Of a stretch of DNA of 64,000 nucleotides, positions 53,527-62,251 are shown in pieces. Within the stretch, counting starts at the first letter, position 1. Each line of letters opens with the position of its first letter. Origin of the DNA: Bacteroidota bacterium (GTDB lineage Bacteria > Bacteroidota > Bacteroidia > Bacteroidales > JAAYUG01); NCBI GenBank assembly GCA_029571215.1, contig JAKPTE010000009.1, forward strand, positions 1-64,000, read 5' to 3'. The position numbers and the translations under genes were made by a program. The notes under the pieces are model-generated. The model worked only from the letters and a program-made list of their open reading frames with translations. It was not told the DNA's origin and searched no databases.

Positions 53527-54774
53527 TTAAGCAAGGTTGTATTCTTTAATCTTCCTGTAAAGGGTTCGCTCCGAAATCCCAAGTTCCTGGGCAGCGTTTC
53601 TTCGTTTTCCATTATGTTTTTCTAGGGCTTTCTTTATTAACTCCATTTCCTTGTGTGCAAGCGACAGGTTTTCTTCCACTATCTCTTCCGTGTCCTGGAT
53701 AATGGCAGCTCCTTCGGGTGCAACCTCAATAGTGGGCCGGAAATTTGAACCCAGAACATTGTCGGCGGTGTTATACAGTTTTTTGATAATCTGAGCATTG
53801 TTTTCCATCACTCCTTCGTCGGCTTTCCCTGACTTGATCATTTCAAGAACCAGCTTTTTCAAATCATTGACATCATTTTTCATGTCAAAGAGAACTTTAT
53901 AAAGGATTTCTCTTTCGGAAGCAAATGAGCGGGCATCGTCGGAGCGAAAGATAGCAGGAAGCTTTACATCAACATAGTCGGGCAGGTACCTCTTCAGTGT
54001 ATTCTTGTCAATTACCCGGTTATGCTCAATAACCGATATCTGCTCAGTTACGTTTTTCAATTGCCTGATATTCCCCGGCCATTCATAATTCTGCAGCATT
54101 TCCATCGCTTCCGGTTCCATAGTAATAGGAGGCATCCGGTACCTTTCGGCAAAGTCGGTGGCAAACTTCCGGAAGAGAAGGGGTATGTCTTCTACCCTTT
54201 CCCGCAAAGGAGGAATATGAATGGGAACCGTATTGAGCCTGTAGTAGAGATCTTCCCTGAATTTACCTTCCTGTATGCTTTTTAGTATGTCGATGTTGGT
54301 AGCAGCTATGACCCGTACATTGGTTTTTTGCACTTTGGAAGATCCAACCCTTATGAACTCACCTGTTTCAAGCACCCGAAGGAGTCTCACCTGTGTAGCA
54401 AGAGGCAGATCGGCAACTTCATCCAGAAAAATAGTTCCCCCGTTGGCCACTTCAAAATACCCTTTCCTGCTTTCATGAGCGCCAGTGAAGGAACCTTTCT
54501 CATGGCCGAAAAGTTCCGAATCGATGGTGCCTTCAGGAATAGCGCCACAGTTCACGGCAATATAGGTTCCGTGTTTGCGAATACTGTACTGGTGAATAAT
54601 CTGCGGGAACACTTCCTTGCCGGTACCGCTTTCTCCCGTAATAAGAACCGATAGATCTGTCGGAGCTACCTGCCGGGCAATGTCAATGGCACGGTTTAGG
54701 CCGGGACTGTTCCCTATGATCCCAAAGCGTTGTTTAATTTGTTGTATCTCTTTGTTTTGCGTGAAGGTTTCCAT
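53527..54774 (-). CDS. Sigma-54-dependent transcriptional activator without receiver domain
   Basis: A 415-residue activator. After a short N-terminal segment (METFTQNKEIQQIKQRFG) comes the AAA+ domain (about residues 20-250) with Walker A TGESGTGKEVF near 47, ELFGHEKGSFTGAHES near 90 (GSFTGA, Ser in place of Ala in the sigma-54 contact loop) and GGTIFLDEVADLP. A linker region (about 280-370) precedes a Fis-type helix-turn-helix (KRRNAAQELGISERTLYRKIKEYNLA). No receiver or sensor domain is visible. I chose the ATG at 54774, where the family begins; the reading from 54873 adds 33 residues of unlikely sequence. It heads the lptE-TPR-secG operon and is divergent from kdsB. Confidence 0.9.
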   Translation of the reverse strand: METFTQNKEIQQIKQRFGIIGNSPGLNRAIDIARQVAPTDLSVLITGESGTGKEVFPQIIHQYSIRKHGTYIAVNCGAIPEGTIDSELFGHEKGSFTGAHESRKGYFEVANGGTIFLDEVADLPLATQVRLLRVLETGEFIRVGSSKVQKTNVRVIAATNIDILKSIQEGKFREDLYYRLNTVPIHIPPLRERVEDIPLLFRKFATDFAERYRMPPITMEPEAMEMLQNYEWPGNIRQLKNVTEQISVIEHNRVIDKNTLKRYLPDYVDVKLPAIFRSDDARSFASEREILYKVLFDMKNDVNDLKKLVLEMIKSGKADEGVMENNAQIIKKLYNTADNVLGSNFRPTIEVAPEGAAIIQDTEEIVEENLSLAHKEMELIKKALEKHNGKRRNAAQELGISERTLYRKIKEYNLA

Positions 54775-54894
54775 AAAATATGATTCCTTTTCCTGACAAA
54801 AGGTATTAAAACATGACAAAATTACAATATAATTACTATTTGGAACCAGATGCAAAATGATATTTTTACACATTCAATTTGTTAAACTGTTCTT

Positions 54895-55656
54895 ATGTTG
54901 TTTCTGGGAATTATACCTGCCCGGTATGCTTCGACAAGGTTTCCTGGGAAGCCCCTGGCCTTGGTTCATGGAAGACCTATGGTTCAGCACGTTTATGAAA
55001 GAGCTTCACGGGTTATTCCTGAGGTATGGGTAGCAACCGACGATGAACGCATTTTAAGAACTGTGGAAAGTTTCGGAGGGAAAGCTGTTTTGACAGGTGC
55101 TCATCACAGAAGTGGAACGGAGCGGTGTGAGGAGGCCATGCGAATTGTCAGCCTTCGTCTGAATCGAAATTTTGATGTGGTTATTAATATCCAGGGCGAT
55201 GAACCGTTTATTCATGGACGGCAACTCCGGCAGGTGATGGAATGCTTCAACGATGAAAAAACGGACATAGCTACTTTGGTAAAACGGATTGACAACAAGG
55301 ATGATTTGTTTAATCCCAACATACCGAAAGTCATTGTGAACCGTCAGTGGCAGGCTATGTATTTCAGCCGGAGTGTCATTCCATACCTTAGGGATGTTCC
55401 TCAGGATGAGTGGATTAAACATAAGCTATGGCTGAAGCATATCGGTTTGTATGCCTACCGGAGCAGGGTGCTGAAATTGCTCACCGCGCTTCCGCCTGCT
55501 CCTCCGGAACAGGCCGAATCACTTGAACAGCTTCGCTGGTTATGGCATGGATATTCAATCCGCGTTACTGAAACAGATATCGAAAATATGGCAGTTGACA
55601 CTCCGGAGGATCTGGATAGGATCAACCGGATGGAATTTCCTGAATTCGAAGGATGA
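54895..55656 (+). CDS. kdsB: 3-deoxy-manno-octulosonate cytidylyltransferase (CMP-KDO synthetase)
   Basis: A 253-residue enzyme that activates KDO with CTP for lipid A-core assembly. The N-terminal nucleotide-binding segment GIIPARYASTRFPGKPLAL is diagnostic, followed by EVWVATDDERI, TGAHHRSGTERCEEAM, INIQGDEPFIHGRQL (metal-binding Asp) and YFSRSVIPYLRD. Length is normal. It is divergent from the sigma-54 activator/lptE operon across about 120 bp, so both LPS-related units share one intergenic region. It is transcribed alone and is convergent with the DUF2271-like gene. Confidence 0.97.
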   Translation: MLFLGIIPARYASTRFPGKPLALVHGRPMVQHVYERASRVIPEVWVATDDERILRTVESFGGKAVLTGAHHRSGTERCEEAMRIVSLRLNRNFDVVINIQGDEPFIHGRQLRQVMECFNDEKTDIATLVKRIDNKDDLFNPNIPKVIVNRQWQAMYFSRSVIPYLRDVPQDEWIKHKLWLKHIGLYAYRSRVLKLLTALPPAPPEQAESLEQLRWLWHGYSIRVTETDIENMAVDTPEDLDRINRMEFPEFEG

Positions 55657-55683
55657 AGAAGGTACAACAATTTTTCCTAAAGT

Positions 55684-56478
55684 TCAGCGGGTATTTGATG
55701 GATAAAGTTTTGCAGCATCTCCTGAGCAGGTGACTTTTATTGATTTTGCAATCTGAAGCGCTGTTGTGAGAGTTGCAAGATCGGTATAGAGATTACCATC
55801 TTTCCCGCTGTAGTGACTCCGGCCAATAACCTGCATCTCAGCTTCCCTTATACCTTTGGTCAGGTCCAGCGTAGCACTGTAAACCAGGGCTGGCTGGCTG
55901 GAAGTTTTATAATCTTTGTCATCGGGAAATTTGTTGTTGGTCCAGTATTCATTCCAGTCCCACGATTGGTTGATTTCCAGCATAACCCTGAATACCTGAA
56001 GTGTTGTGTCAGCAAGCCGCGACCAGATGATGAAATCGCCCTGAGGTGTAGGACCTGAAACTGCATCGGGCAAAGGGTTTTTTGGAGTAGGAAGGTACAA
56101 CCCGTCATCGGCTCTTATTCCCCATTTATGGCCCCAATAGGGTAAGGCAGCTGGCCTCCTGATTTCTCCTGGCATCCATTGCCCCCTGCTATTGTCGGCA
56201 TGGCGAAACACTCCTTTTGCAATCGATTCAGCCACGTAAATGTTCTGAATGAACCGGCCTGAAGTGTCTTCTACCCAGATGGCCATCAACGGATGGTTAT
56301 GAAACCTTCCTTTTTGAAAGGAAATGGAAACTACGGGTCCTTTTTCTTCCGGATTCGTAATAATTGTTTCTGTGGCAGGCACTGCACCGGTTACCACCGA
56401 CTTATTCTGACACTGATTTGTCAGAGCCACCAGCAGAAGTCCGGTCATTGCGAGGAAGATGGTATACGTGTTTTTCAT
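55684..56478 (-). CDS. Exported DUF2271-like protein
   Basis: A 264-residue protein with an N-terminal signal peptide (MKNTYTIFLAMTGLLLVALTNQ) followed by a Cys but without a good lipobox. The mature part has NHPLMAIWVEDTSGRFIQNIYVAES and PYWGHKWGIRADDG, the pattern I associate with DUF2271 (exported, metal or flavin-linked systems in other bacteria), but the match is from memory and uncertain. It follows the TonB-dependent receptor by 10 bp, so it may be a surface or periplasmic partner of that uptake system. No catalytic residues can be assigned. Confidence 0.6.
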   Translation of the reverse strand: MKNTYTIFLAMTGLLLVALTNQCQNKSVVTGAVPATETIITNPEEKGPVVSISFQKGRFHNHPLMAIWVEDTSGRFIQNIYVAESIAKGVFRHADNSRGQWMPGEIRRPAALPYWGHKWGIRADDGLYLPTPKNPLPDAVSGPTPQGDFIIWSRLADTTLQVFRVMLEINQSWDWNEYWTNNKFPDDKDYKTSSQPALVYSATLDLTKGIREAEMQVIGRSHYSGKDGNLYTDLATLTTALQIAKSIKVTCSGDAAKLYPSNTR

Positions 56479-56488
56479 GGTAGAAATG

Positions 56489-58885
56489 TTAAAACTGAAT
56501 GATAATTCCTACGGTGGGCAATACTGTACCGGCCGCATTATCTGCAATCCGTTTAAGTTCATAGCGGGGTGGATTTCCTGAAGCTGGTAAAGGGATTCCG
56601 GATGAATCTTCCGCACGGACGAGAATGTCAGGGCGGTTGGCTTTGAACCCATATAGGTTTTGAATATCAATATATGCAATAAGAGACCATTTATCGAAAA
56701 AGAAATCCTTGTCGATTCGTATGTCGAGCTGATGGAATGCCCGGAGCCGCAACTGATTGAACCGGGAGTAGTCAAGATATGCTCTTCCTGATGCATCCCA
56801 GGCTTCCTGCAGAGAGGATTTTTCAAGGTCGAAAGGGGTGTAAGGTGCTCCACCCACATACCTCCATTTAAATCCGGCATTCCAACTCTTTCCGAACTTA
56901 CGGAGTGCTGTAATGTTCAGAAGATGACGGTTGTCCCAGGCACTGGGGAAATAAACAGGACGGAATCCCTGAAATTCACTACGCACAAATGTATAGGATA
57001 GAATCACATTCCATCCGGCCAGGTTTTTGTTTCTGTAGAACAATTCCATGCCATAGGCTCTTCCTTTTGCTTTTGAAACAAGGGGTTCGTTACCAAATAC
57101 TTCATAATCACCACCTTTACTGGCAATTGCAATACTATCGCGGAGCGAAACAGGATAATTCCGGTACCATTTATAAAAACCTTCCAGGGTAAGTCGCGAG
57201 TTCTCGCTGATTAGAAACTCAGGACCGGCAACCAGATGATCTGAAGCAATATACCGCAGGTTGTTTCGGAGGTTAACCAGGTTTCCTTCATTATCTCTTA
57301 AACCAAGGGCAGTGTAAGGTGGCATCTGAAAATAGCGGCCAAAATTCATATTCAGAAATACTTTGGGAAGCATGCCATACGAAAGTGACATCCGCGGCGA
57401 CAACTGATCCAGAAGATTGGACATGCTTTTACTGTAATTATTGGCATCAGCCCTGATTCCCATAGAAACTGTCAGTCTGCCTCCCATCAGTTCACGGCTT
57501 GCCTGGCCAAATACTCCCCATTTCCAGAGTGTAAGTTCTGAGGAATAATCAATGACAAACGGATTGGTTTCAAAAATTTTCTGGTAGGTTGTATTTCTGT
57601 AACGGCCAAATTCAATGTTTCCTCCAAAATTGGTTTTCCATTCCCGGCGTATGCGGGCATTGTTTTCGTACCTGAATTTTATTTCCCCTTCTCCTGAAGC
57701 ATAATCTAATGTTTTGAGGGAATCGGATTCTATATTGTTTTTGAATTTTATAACAGAATTATTGAGATAGTTCCGGCTAAGAACCCAAGTGTCATAACTG
57801 TTTTCCCGATAATGTTTGTAAACTGCTCCGAACGTGTAGGAGTATTGTTTGTTTTCGGGAAGGTACCCCAGTATGTACCGCTGGATTTCTGTTTCATTGG
57901 CGTTCAGGTTTAGTCTCGAATTGTCAAGAGACCCCAAGCCCATTATGAGGATTTCATTCTTTGCATCAGGGCGTGAACGCACTTTAAACTGAAAGTCATT
58001 ATAGGTGGGTAAAAACGGAAGCCCAAGGGCGCTGAACAAAAACTGCAGATAGGAGCGGCGTGCTGAAAGAAAATACGTTGTGTTGCTGGTCAATGGACCG
58101 TCCAGTGCCAGAGCCAAATCAGATGCCCCGACTGAGCCTCTGAATTTTGTCTTTTCCTTGTTCCCGTCAATTGTGCTGAATTCCAGGACTGAACTTAATG
58201 CATTACCCCGTGATGCTGGGAAAGCTCCTGAATAAAAATTCACTTCCCGTATTAAATCAGCATTGATAATTCCAACCGGTCCTCCGCTTGCCCCCTGTGT
58301 GGCAAAATGGTTGAGGTTAGGAATTTCAACACCGTCAAGAAAAAAGCGGTTTTCGCTTGGTCCACCACCTCTTACTATAACATCATTTCTATAAGCTGGT
58401 GTAGAAGCCACACCCGGAAAAGCCTGAATAACCCGTGAAATATCCCTGTTTCCTCCCGGATTTTTTTCAATCTCCTCGATGCCAATCCGCCGCAGCGAAA
58501 CAGGACTCTCTTCACTTTTCCTGAACGGAGAACTCTTTACAACAACGGCATCCAGTTCAACAAGGGTTTCCTCAAGAGGAATCTCAATATATACTTTATT
58601 GGCATTGGTTACAAGTATTTGTTCCGAAACATAGGGTTTAAAACCAACAAATGTTACCCTAAGTTCAACATATCCGGGAGCCAGGCCTGTAAACAGAAAC
58701 CTCCCGTCAAGGTCGCTTGTGCTGCCTATAGAAGTTCCCCAGATTACAATGTTGGCAAAAGGAATAGGTTCATTGTTCCGTGCATTGTAAATTCTGCCTT
58801 CGATGATTCCTTTTTCTCTCGGCTGGCCAGCTAACCAGAACAGATGAGAAAGAAACAATAAGACGGTCAATATGTATTTTTGCAT
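56489..58885 (-). CDS. TonB-dependent receptor with CarboxypepD-reg-like domain
   Basis: A 798-residue outer-membrane receptor. Signal peptide (about 1-20); CarboxypepD regulatory-like domain (about 24-110, e.g. GIIEGRIYNARNNEPIPFANIVIWGTSIGSTSDLDGRF); plug domain with RRIGIEEIEKNPGGNRDISR, FPGVASTPAYRNDVIVRGG and FFLDGVEIPNLNHF; then a 22-strand barrel ending GIIIQF with C-terminal Phe. No SusD-type lipoprotein follows, so a polysaccharide locus is not supported. It may import metals, cofactors or peptides; the ligand is unknown. The downstream DUF2271-like gene is likely co-transcribed. Confidence 0.93.
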   Translation of the reverse strand: MQKYILTVLLFLSHLFWLAGQPREKGIIEGRIYNARNNEPIPFANIVIWGTSIGSTSDLDGRFLFTGLAPGYVELRVTFVGFKPYVSEQILVTNANKVYIEIPLEETLVELDAVVVKSSPFRKSEESPVSLRRIGIEEIEKNPGGNRDISRVIQAFPGVASTPAYRNDVIVRGGGPSENRFFLDGVEIPNLNHFATQGASGGPVGIINADLIREVNFYSGAFPASRGNALSSVLEFSTIDGNKEKTKFRGSVGASDLALALDGPLTSNTTYFLSARRSYLQFLFSALGLPFLPTYNDFQFKVRSRPDAKNEILIMGLGSLDNSRLNLNANETEIQRYILGYLPENKQYSYTFGAVYKHYRENSYDTWVLSRNYLNNSVIKFKNNIESDSLKTLDYASGEGEIKFRYENNARIRREWKTNFGGNIEFGRYRNTTYQKIFETNPFVIDYSSELTLWKWGVFGQASRELMGGRLTVSMGIRADANNYSKSMSNLLDQLSPRMSLSYGMLPKVFLNMNFGRYFQMPPYTALGLRDNEGNLVNLRNNLRYIASDHLVAGPEFLISENSRLTLEGFYKWYRNYPVSLRDSIAIASKGGDYEVFGNEPLVSKAKGRAYGMELFYRNKNLAGWNVILSYTFVRSEFQGFRPVYFPSAWDNRHLLNITALRKFGKSWNAGFKWRYVGGAPYTPFDLEKSSLQEAWDASGRAYLDYSRFNQLRLRAFHQLDIRIDKDFFFDKWSLIAYIDIQNLYGFKANRPDILVRAEDSSGIPLPASGNPPRYELKRIADNAAGTVLPTVGIIIQF

Positions 58886-59020
58886 TGTTACTTTTTCCCT
58901 ACTAACAACGCTGAATGAATATTGTTTAAATATACTGAATATATGTTAAACAAAATGGTGTATGCAACTTCTATTATTACCCGCCATTCGGGATTCTGAA
59001 AATATCATTCAGATATTAAT

Positions 59021-60106
59021 TCATCTGTAAACCCTCATTTTGTTAAGAGCTCTCTGGTATTGACGTGCGTATTCAAGATGCTGTGCCAGGCTTTTGGAAA
59101 AATAATGTTCACCTGACAAATCTTCCTTTGCACAGAAATAGAGATAATCGTGGCGGGTATAATTGAGCACGGCCTCAATGGCCGAAATGGAAGGCACAGA
59201 AATGGGACCCGGGGGCAGTCCCGAATATTTATAGGTATTATAGGGTGAGTCAATTTCAAGATGCTTTTTAAGAATACGTTTTACTCCATAATCCCCGATA
59301 GCAAAACGGATGGTGGGATCGGCCTGCAGAGGCATACCTTTCGCCAGTCGGTTCATATAAACGCCGGCCACTGCAGGTTCTTCTGATTTAATAAGACATT
59401 CTTCATCCACAATGGAAGCCAGTATGCTTACTTCAAGAGGAGTTAGTCCGATGGATTCAGCCTGCTGCTTTCTTTTATCGTTCCAGAATTTTTTATACTC
59501 CCTGTTCATCCGCAGAAAAAAGTCGCGTGCGCTTATATTCCAGTAAAACTCATAGGTATTGGGAATGAACATACTAAGAACCGTCTCCCGGCTGAATCCG
59601 AGGTTCTTCAGGAAAGTGTCGTTTTTAAAAAGGGAAAGCAGGTCAAGCGAGTCAGGTTCAATCTGTCTGGCAACTACCCCTGCAAGCTGGGGTGCCGTTC
59701 GTATATTCTGAAACATTACCTTTACCGGTGTTTGTCGTCCGGTTTTCAGCATGGTGATAAGGTTCCGGTTGCTCATTCCGTTTCTGACCAAATAATGGCC
59801 TGGATGAATTTTTTTGCTGTATCCGCTTTTTTGAGCAAGCCAGATAAAAGATTTCCTGTCACTGATTATATCCTGCCGTATAAGAATATCAGCAACATCG
59901 TCCAGAGTAGCTCCGGTTGGAATGTAAACATGAGCCATTTCCGGCTGGCTGATATGAATACCATGCCCATATATTTTTCTGTAACCGTAATAAAAAACAA
60001 CAATCAGAAATGCAGCCAGAAGGAATCCTGCCCATGTCAAAATACGGGAAATGGTCTTTCTTCCTTTTTTGTGATTCGTTCGTTTCGTTTTTCTGGTTGA
60101 TGCCAT
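59021..60106 (-). CDS. mltG: Endolytic murein transglycosylase MltG
   Basis: A 361-residue inner-membrane protein. A basic N-terminus (STRKTKRTNHKKGRKT) precedes one membrane helix (about residues 22-45, ILTWAGFLLAAFLIVVFYYGY), a LysM-like region (VYIPTGATLDDVADILIRQDII) and the YceG catalytic domain with ILASIVDEECLIKSEE (catalytic Glu), AGVYMNRLAKGMPLQADPT and SPYNTYKYSGLPPGPISVPS. It cleaves nascent glycan strands to set their length. The start could be 60106 or 60121. A 22-bp element with arms CCGCCAG and CTGGCGG lies just upstream (60123-60144) and may be an operator. Confidence 0.93.
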   Translation of the reverse strand: MASTRKTKRTNHKKGRKTISRILTWAGFLLAAFLIVVFYYGYRKIYGHGIHISQPEMAHVYIPTGATLDDVADILIRQDIISDRKSFIWLAQKSGYSKKIHPGHYLVRNGMSNRNLITMLKTGRQTPVKVMFQNIRTAPQLAGVVARQIEPDSLDLLSLFKNDTFLKNLGFSRETVLSMFIPNTYEFYWNISARDFFLRMNREYKKFWNDKRKQQAESIGLTPLEVSILASIVDEECLIKSEEPAVAGVYMNRLAKGMPLQADPTIRFAIGDYGVKRILKKHLEIDSPYNTYKYSGLPPGPISVPSISAIEAVLNYTRHDYLYFCAKEDLSGEHYFSKSLAQHLEYARQYQRALNKMRVYR

Positions 60107-60122
60107 GTTTAATGTGTTCATG

Positions 60123-60144
60123 CCGCCAGAGGATATCCTGGCGG
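60123..60144. promoter_or_regulatory. Inverted repeat upstream of mltG
   Basis: Arms CCGCCAG and CTGGCGG (exact 7-bp complements) are separated by AGGATATC. It lies 2-17 bp before the candidate mltG starts. It could be an operator or an mRNA leader hairpin; no T-run follows. Confidence 0.25.
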
Positions 60145-60163
60145 AGCCGACGAAATTAACCAA

Positions 60164-60551
60164 GTTTCATGAAATATAAAATTCAGTTATCCGGAAAGGA
60201 AATTGCTGCAGATAAGGGATCATGTATTTGCTTATGCTTTATTGTTAAACCGGGATTTGTTTTCTGCTGATTGTGTTTAATCCAGGGTAAGAGATGGTTT
60301 TGTTGATTCTGACGCTTTTTGTAACTAAGGATAGGGAAGTTAATACTGGCAGAAATCAGTTTTTTTAGGAAAGAAAGGCCTGAAATGCAAAAAATTCCTA
60401 AATTAGCGCAGATTCGTTTTCTGGCATTTTAGCTCTGCATCAGATTGAGTGGAACTGGTTGGATGGGAATCAGCTTCTATGCAGAGGTTTGCCTGAAAAT
60501 AAGCGATGGGGCACTTAGGGGAAATTCGGTTGTTCAAAGCTTCACCTCTGC
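60164..60551. other. Intergenic region between mltG and the SiaB-like gene
   Basis: A 388-bp divergent region with no ORF of note. A CTGGCATTTTAGCTCTGCA stretch near 60420 loosely recalls a sigma-54 -24/-12 element, but its GG-GC spacing is 12 rather than 10. No exact TAnnTTTG box is seen. Confidence 0.4.
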
Positions 60552-61661
60552 ATGGAACTAGGGCAGATTTTTCAGTTGTACCAGCTTCTGAAGGAAGATA
60601 CGCTGAGTTTTTTCTACCAGGGATCCTTCAGTGATGAAATTACCGACAAAATTATCGGTCTGAGTGAGTACAGCATATCCATGCGACAGGATCAGGCCCG
60701 CATGAGCAGCAAGGTTTCCTTTCTGATGGCCGAATGTTTTCAGAATGTGGTGCGGCATGGTACCGAAGCGGATACTTCCATAATTAAGCATAAGTATACC
60801 GGGATGTTTAGTACCAGGCATATAGGTACCTCCTATTATATAGCTTCCTGCAACCTGGTTAAGAAAGAAAATATAGATTTTCTGACCTCACGCATCGATG
60901 AAATCAATCGCCTTGATAAGGATGATCTGAAGAAGATGTATCTTGAAAACCTTGAACATGAAGGACTCTCGTCTAAAGGGGGTGCAGGGCTTGGTCTTAT
61001 TGAAATGGCAAGGAAATCGGGGCAAAAGCTCGAGTATTTATTCGAACCCTTTGATCAGGATTTTTCTTTTTTCTATTTACAGATCAAAATGAAATCTCTT
61101 GATTTACAGGGACAAAATGGAGGAATTAGCGTTCCGATCCATCAGACTGTTGCGTTTCATCATCTGATGATGCAGAATAATTTTCTTCTCATGCATAAGG
61201 GTGATTACAGCAGGGAATCAGTAATTCCCATCCTCCGAATGCTGGAAAACAATCTTCGCAGTCAGTCAGACGTATACAAATACAAAAAGAAGGTTTTTCA
61301 TGTTCTGGTAGAAATTCTTCAGAACATCAGCATACATTCCTTTGCCGAAAATGGTATCCATCACGGGATCTTTGTTCTTGGAATGAAAGACGAGTCATTC
61401 CATATTCTGGCAGGGAATTTTGTTGCCGCTGATGAAACCGATGAATTGAGAACGAGGCTGGATCAATTGAATTCAATGAACAAAGAAGATCTGAACAGCT
61501 TGTACAAAGCCACTCTCAGGCAGGGAAAAGGAACCAGAAGAGGGGGAGCCGGTCTTGGGTTGATTGATATTGCCCGCGAAAGCCTCCGGAAAATCGATTA
61601 CCAGTTATATCCTGCTGATGACAAAAAAGCATTTTTTCTGATGTCTGTAAATATCCGTTAA
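60552..61661 (+). CDS. Tandem SiaB-like (DUF6272) kinase-domain protein
   Basis: A 369-residue cytoplasmic protein built of two similar halves. Each half resembles the SiaB/DUF6272 protein-kinase family, which has a GHKL-type ATPase fold. Half one (about residues 1-185) has LMAECFQNVVRHG (N-box like) and SKGGAGLGLIEMARKSG. Half two (about 195-369) has LVEILQNISIHSF and RRGGAGLGLIDIARESL. Shared stretches such as DEINRLDKDDLKKMYLENL and DQLNSMNKEDLNSLYKATL confirm an internal duplication. Known SiaB proteins are single-domain and phosphorylate the anti-anti-sigma-like SiaC; no SiaC or SiaA homologue lies in the window. Partner and signal are unknown. Confidence 0.75.
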   Translation: MELGQIFQLYQLLKEDTLSFFYQGSFSDEITDKIIGLSEYSISMRQDQARMSSKVSFLMAECFQNVVRHGTEADTSIIKHKYTGMFSTRHIGTSYYIASCNLVKKENIDFLTSRIDEINRLDKDDLKKMYLENLEHEGLSSKGGAGLGLIEMARKSGQKLEYLFEPFDQDFSFFYLQIKMKSLDLQGQNGGISVPIHQTVAFHHLMMQNNFLLMHKGDYSRESVIPILRMLENNLRSQSDVYKYKKKVFHVLVEILQNISIHSFAENGIHHGIFVLGMKDESFHILAGNFVAADETDELRTRLDQLNSMNKEDLNSLYKATLRQGKGTRRGGAGLGLIDIARESLRKIDYQLYPADDKKAFFLMSVNIR

Positions 61662-61760
61662 GCTTGTGGTTCCGGTTTTCATCTGTTCACTCTATCTGGC
61701 ATTTGTGTTCTCTTCAGGTATTTTTACAGTTTGAGTTCAGTAATTGAGCTAGTTTGTCGC

Positions 61761-61768
61761 TATTTTTG
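61761..61768 (+). promoter_or_regulatory. -7 promoter box upstream of mgsA
   Basis: TATTTTTG matches TAnnTTTG and lies 18 bp before the mgsA ATG at 61787. No TTTG is present at the standard -33 distance. It supports the internal ATG over an upstream TTG at 61754. Confidence 0.35.
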
Positions 61769-61786
61769 TCTCACAATGCAAAAAAT

Positions 61787-62251
61787 ATGGAAAGAATCAA
61801 ACGAATTGCTTTGGTTGCTCACGATCATCGCAAGAAAGACCTTGTGGAATGGGTTGAATGGAACTGGCAGGAGTTAATAAAACATAAACTCATTTGTACC
61901 GGTACTACCGGCAGAATGGTTGAAAATGCCCTGCGGCGCAAGGCAGGCCCGGATGTGCCCATTTCACTCAAGAAGCTTAAATCAGGGCCGCTTGGCGGTG
62001 ATCAGCAACTGGGTGCTCTGGTAGCGGAAGGAAAAATCGATATCCTGGTTTTTTTCTGGGATCCTATGCAACCACAACCTCATGACGTTGATGTCAAAGC
62101 ACTTTTGCGGATTACCGTGCTCTATAATGTTCCAACTGCCTGTAACCGGTCTACTGCTGATTTTCTGATCTCTTCCCCCCTGTTTAACGAGCCCTATCAG
62201 CAGCGGCTTAAGGACTATTCAGACTACATAAATCGTTCGGTCAGCATTTAA
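61787..62251 (+). CDS. mgsA: Methylglyoxal synthase
   Basis: A 154-residue enzyme that converts dihydroxyacetone phosphate to methylglyoxal and phosphate, a bypass of lower glycolysis used under sugar-phosphate stress. Family segments: IALVAHDHRKKDLVEWVEWN, TGTTGRMV (phosphate loop), SGPLGGDQQLGALVAEGKIDIL with the catalytic Asp, FFWDPMQPQPHDVDVKALLR with the conserved His, and NVPTACNRSTADFLI. Length is typical. The chosen ATG is 61787. Its last 4 bp overlap the convergent HD-domain gene. Confidence 0.96.
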   Translation: MERIKRIALVAHDHRKKDLVEWVEWNWQELIKHKLICTGTTGRMVENALRRKAGPDVPISLKKLKSGPLGGDQQLGALVAEGKIDILVFFWDPMQPQPHDVDVKALLRITVLYNVPTACNRSTADFLISSPLFNEPYQQRLKDYSDYINRSVSI

